From Chitinophagaceae bacterium (GTDB taxonomy: Bacteria > Bacteroidota > Bacteroidia > Chitinophagales > Chitinophagaceae): a stretch of 64,000 bases of DNA. Shown in pieces: positions 62,301 through 64,000 of this stretch. The stretch lies in assembly GCA_022843585.1 (NCBI GenBank), contig JALHNJ010000002.1, positions 1-64,000 on the forward strand, in the 5' to 3' direction. The notes beneath the pieces are model-generated. The model saw nothing but the letters and a program-made list of their open reading frames with translations. It did no database searches and had not been told where the DNA came from. Numbering within the stretch: position 1 is the first letter of the stretch; the number at the start of each line of letters is the position of its first letter. The position numbers and the translations under genes were made by a program.

Positions 62301-63772
62301 CTAACACTTCTACTTTTTACACTTCAGTTGTTTGGGATTTTGGACCTGGAGAGGGCACTTCAACTTTAAATAATCCGGTGCATTTCTATTCAACCCCCGG
62401 TACCTATCTGGTTAAACTACTTATTACAAGTCCTGGTGGTTGCCTTGACTCTGCATTTCAAAGAATAGTATTAGATGACACTGCCGGATCAAGAGTTGAA
62501 TATCTTCCTATTGGGGGATGTAAGCCACTGGATGTAAGTCTCAATATTGTTACTTCTGCAACCATTAGTTCTTATTACTGGGACTTTGGTGATGGCTATA
62601 CAGAAACAACAACAACACCAACGACCAATCACATATATACATCGTTTGGAAATTTTTTACCAAAAGTAATTATGACAGACCCGTCAGGGTGTATAATTCC
62701 GTTGCAAGGACTTGATACTGTCTTTGTAATTGGTGCAAGGGCAAATTTTGGAGTAGACGATAGTTTATTCTGCGACTTCGGTACGGCAAATTTTACCGAC
62801 TCTACTACTTTTAATGACCCAATTACAGATTTCAACTGGAACTTTGGTGATGGCGGCACTTCCACTCTACAAAACCCTTCTTATACATATGCAGCTCCGG
62901 GACTATATACTGTTCAACTGGCTATCCTTACACAAGCTGGTTGTCGTGATACATTAACCAAACCCAATTATATTGCTGTAGTACAACGACCGCTAATTGA
63001 TATTGGAGGTGATACGGTTGTATGCGTAAATTCTTCACTGCTTCATTCCGGTATTTTCCTTCAACCCGACACTTCAGTAGTAACATGGGAATGGACTTTT
63101 CCAAATGGTAATACTTCAACGCTTGAAGACCCTGTTACACAACGATATTTACAAGCAGGCACTTTTACGGTTACCGCTTATGCTACAAACAGTAGTGGAT
63201 GCCGTGATACAACCACACAAAATATTCTGGTGAATCCTTTGCCAACGGTAACAATGCCTCCTACATTAACCATACAAGCTGGATTTCCTGCTATCATACC
63301 AGCAGTATATTCTCCAAATGTTATCACCTGGTCATGGACACCAGTTACCGGTCTTAGCTGTACCAATTGTGCAAACCCCGAAGCAGGCCCAAGTTTTAAT
63401 ACAAACTACCAGGTAATATTTTCTGATGTAAATGGTTGCCGGAATTTTGGCAATATCGTGGTCCAGGTATTATGTCAGCAATCAAACTTGTTCATACCAA
63501 ATACTTTTTCTCCCAATGCCGATGGAAGTAATGATGTATTCTATCCAAGAGGTGTTGGGTTAGCAAGAACAAAGTTTTTGCGCATTTTTAATCGCTGGGG
63601 TGAAGTAGTTTTTGAGAAACAAAATTTTCCGGTTAATGATGCATCACATGGATGGGATGGAACATTTAAAGGCAGAAAAGCACAAGCCGATGTATATGTG
63701 TACCAGGCAGAAGTATTTTGTGAAAATGGTGATATAATCAAACTCAATGGAAATATTGCATTGATCCTATAA
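59384..63772 (+). CDS. giant PKD-repeat adhesin with T9SS type B sorting domain
   Basis: A 1462-residue surface protein. A signal peptide (LIVLSIAIFFGITTLSAQ) is followed by about 15 PKD-type repeats of 80-95 residues, each with a core such as WDFGDGSP or WNFGDGGTS followed by P-x-x-x-Y; the last is degenerate (WTFPNGN). The C-terminal 85 residues (NTFSPNADGSNDVFYPRGVG, IFNRWGEVVFEKQNF, GWDGTFKGRKAQADVYVYQA) are the gliding-motility-associated T9SS type B domain. The frame has no ATG before the signal peptide; the TTG at 59384 is the only usual alternative. The PorP/SprF gene begins 1 bp later, the known partner for type B cargo. Confidence 0.88.
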   Translation: MRSALNHILTKLIVLSIAIFFGITTLSAQVPSANFTGNPTAGCSPLIVTFQDQSTGNPTSWSWNFGNGNTSTLRNPTATYFTPGTYTITLTATNANGSNTLVRTNYITVWEPPTVNFSASSVSGCFPLRVQFTDLSTPGIGNTNVTWAWDFGNGVTSSLQNPEAIYETAGNFTVTLRVTNDKGCIRVISRPNYITVTNGVTAGFTNSQPTVCSAPANITFTNTTTGPPTLSYEWDFGDGSPISTATNPTHTFATNGSFVVRLIARSTAGCVDTITSAPLVIGNFTTAFTGPASICVNEPATFTNTSTPVPAGSSWDFGDGGTGTGLAATHSYSLPGTYTVKVYSNYTSCLDSTTNTIVVNPRPVADFTAPVTSRCEPPLTVNFQDLSIGGATGWEWDFGDGGTSTLQNPSHTYTTYGNFTVRLIATNTFGCPDTIIRPAYINIQRATISITGLPDRGCIPFTITPIPVITALDLVTSYEWDFGDGSPLDFNQFPTHTYPLQGTYNVRLVITTSGGCRDTLIINSAVRTGSKPVANFNAAPNPVCGRQPVQFTDLTPAPVDEWLWDFGDGSTSILQNPIHSYNDTGYFNIRLIATNNGCPDTLLIPNYMRVLPPIARFQVTPNCSNRLEFSYTDQSLINLSLPHTWEWNFGDGSPVSTLQNPTHSFPALGVYTVRLIVTNGGCADTTFQTVRSVDENPDFSADQTSACKIAQINFQAIGINAANLVSYTWDFGDGSPPVTVTSINVSHTYTTAGTYTVTLTTIDINGCQDVGTKVNYIRINGPTADFDAINTGGCTGFTTTFNDLSVTDGVNAIVNWRWNFGDGVTQDFTAPPFQHTYNTTGVYSVQLIITDAAGCRDSITISNLINATDPIPDFITADTLSCPGGIVTFTNTSTPAGFTSQWEFGDGGTSTVTSPTYSYAATGLYDVKLRIEDPFGCADSITKAAYIRVDEPNASFTVNDSVSSCAPLEVQFTNTSTFYTSVVWDFGPGEGTSTLNNPVHFYSTPGTYLVKLLITSPGGCLDSAFQRIVLDDTAGSRVEYLPIGGCKPLDVSLNIVTSATISSYYWDFGDGYTETTTTPTTNHIYTSFGNFLPKVIMTDPSGCIIPLQGLDTVFVIGARANFGVDDSLFCDFGTANFTDSTTFNDPITDFNWNFGDGGTSTLQNPSYTYAAPGLYTVQLAILTQAGCRDTLTKPNYIAVVQRPLIDIGGDTVVCVNSSLLHSGIFLQPDTSVVTWEWTFPNGNTSTLEDPVTQRYLQAGTFTVTAYATNSSGCRDTTTQNILVNPLPTVTMPPTLTIQAGFPAIIPAVYSPNVITWSWTPVTGLSCTNCANPEAGPSFNTNYQVIFSDVNGCRNFGNIVVQVLCQQSNLFIPNTFSPNADGSNDVFYPRGVGLARTKFLRIFNRWGEVVFEKQNFPVNDASHGWDGTFKGRKAQADVYVYQAEVFCENGDIIKLNGNIALIL

Positions 63773-63773
63773 T

Positions 63774-64000
63774 ATGAAAACCGTAGCAGTTATAAAAAAT
63801 ATTTTCTCTTTGCTGGCAATAGGTTGTTGTTCGCAGCTTACTGTGTGTGCCCAAGATATTCATTTTTCACAATTCTTTGAAGCACCACTTTGGAGGAATC
63901 CTTCACTCGCCGGAATTTTTACCGGAGATACCAGAGTACAGGCAGTTTACCGGGATCAATGGAATAGTGTAACGAATGCTTACAGAACAGGCTCCTTAAA
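63774..64000 (+). CDS. PorP/SprF family T9SS outer-membrane protein (partial)
   Basis: The first 75 codons before the window ends. A signal peptide (NIFSLLAIGCCSQLTVCAQ) is followed by DIHFSQFFEAPLWRNPSLAG, FTGDTRVQAVYRDQWNSVTN, the unmistakable PorP/SprF start. These beta-barrel proteins act with the type IX system: SprF-type members are needed to secrete or anchor type B CTD adhesins encoded just upstream, as here. The stop of the adhesin and this ATG are separated by one base, so they are translated from one mRNA. The 3' part lies outside the window. Confidence 0.92.
   Translation, partial: MKTVAVIKNIFSLLAIGCCSQLTVCAQDIHFSQFFEAPLWRNPSLAGIFTGDTRVQAVYRDQWNSVTNAYRTGSL

Noticed and set aside
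1-64000. CRISPR arrays, restriction-modification or other classical defence operons
   Set aside because: No regularly spaced repeats, cas, restriction or methylase-specificity genes were found; the only methyltransferases are the glycan-linked one and RsmE.

Overview
The window is AT-rich chromosomal DNA from a member of the Bacteroidota, most likely the Chitinophagales/Chitinophagaceae (family level is inference). The evidence is four proteins with type IX secretion (T9SS) C-terminal sorting domains, a PorP/SprF protein, a TonB-dependent receptor with a carboxypeptidase-regulatory-like N-terminus, a DUF1800/DUF1501 pair, Bacteroidota promoters (TTG, 17-23 bp spacer, TAnnTTTG) and almost no Shine-Dalgarno sequences. 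No rRNA, tRNA, CRISPR array, transposase, integrase or classical defence operon was seen.

Region by region. 1-1276: accessory DNA with the end of an unknown membrane protein and a SUKH (SMI1/KNR4) gene flanked by inverted GTTACCTGCC arms and a long attC-like hairpin, i.e. integron-cassette-like. 1277-8556: an island of small stress or detoxification folds (five VOC and four SRPBCC domains, DinB, two DUF1801, DoxX, a Zn-ribbon/helix-hairpin-helix protein) with a GlxA/AraC-type regulator; several genes carry tandem or fused domains. 8690-16415: outer-membrane barrel, dihydroorotase, short MutS-like ATPase, M1 peptidase and ComM. 16473-20005: glycan genes (GT25, GT-A, methyltransferase, GT4). 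20137-31188: ABC exporter, rhodanese, DUF2721, TonB receptor, DUF1501/DUF1800 pair, DUF1080, thiolase. 31407-33945: lipoprotein, PyrD, TerC. 33968-42811: the most unusual part, described below. 42812-53562: housekeeping (RsmE, DnaB, RecN, zinc-ribbon coiled coil, Nif3-like, YitT, DinB) plus a T9SS cargo. 53583-64000: two tandem paralogous MG2/TonB-plug proteins, a lipoprotein, a giant PKD-repeat T9SS type B adhesin and the start of its PorP/SprF partner.

The candidate new system is at about 34-43 kb. A secreted cholesterol-dependent-cytolysin-like (CDCL) pore-forming protein and a parallel beta-helix T9SS surface protein (split by an in-frame TAG) have nearly the same upstream region: a TACCTGA-N2-TCAGGTA palindrome, 25-26 bp, then a TACCTGAA half-site. 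The 7-2-7 geometry is that of NarL/LuxR-family response-regulator sites. A TPR-sensor histidine kinase and a NarL-family regulator are encoded next to it, with one of the palindromes in their upstream region. I infer a two-component regulon controlling a pore-forming effector and a surface protein.

Other observations: several genes have a TAnnTTTG-like box 2-4 bp before the ATG, suggesting leaderless mRNAs; hairpin-type dispersed repeats lie in three gene gaps; and the giant adhesin lacks an ATG in frame, with a likely true N-terminus one frame away.
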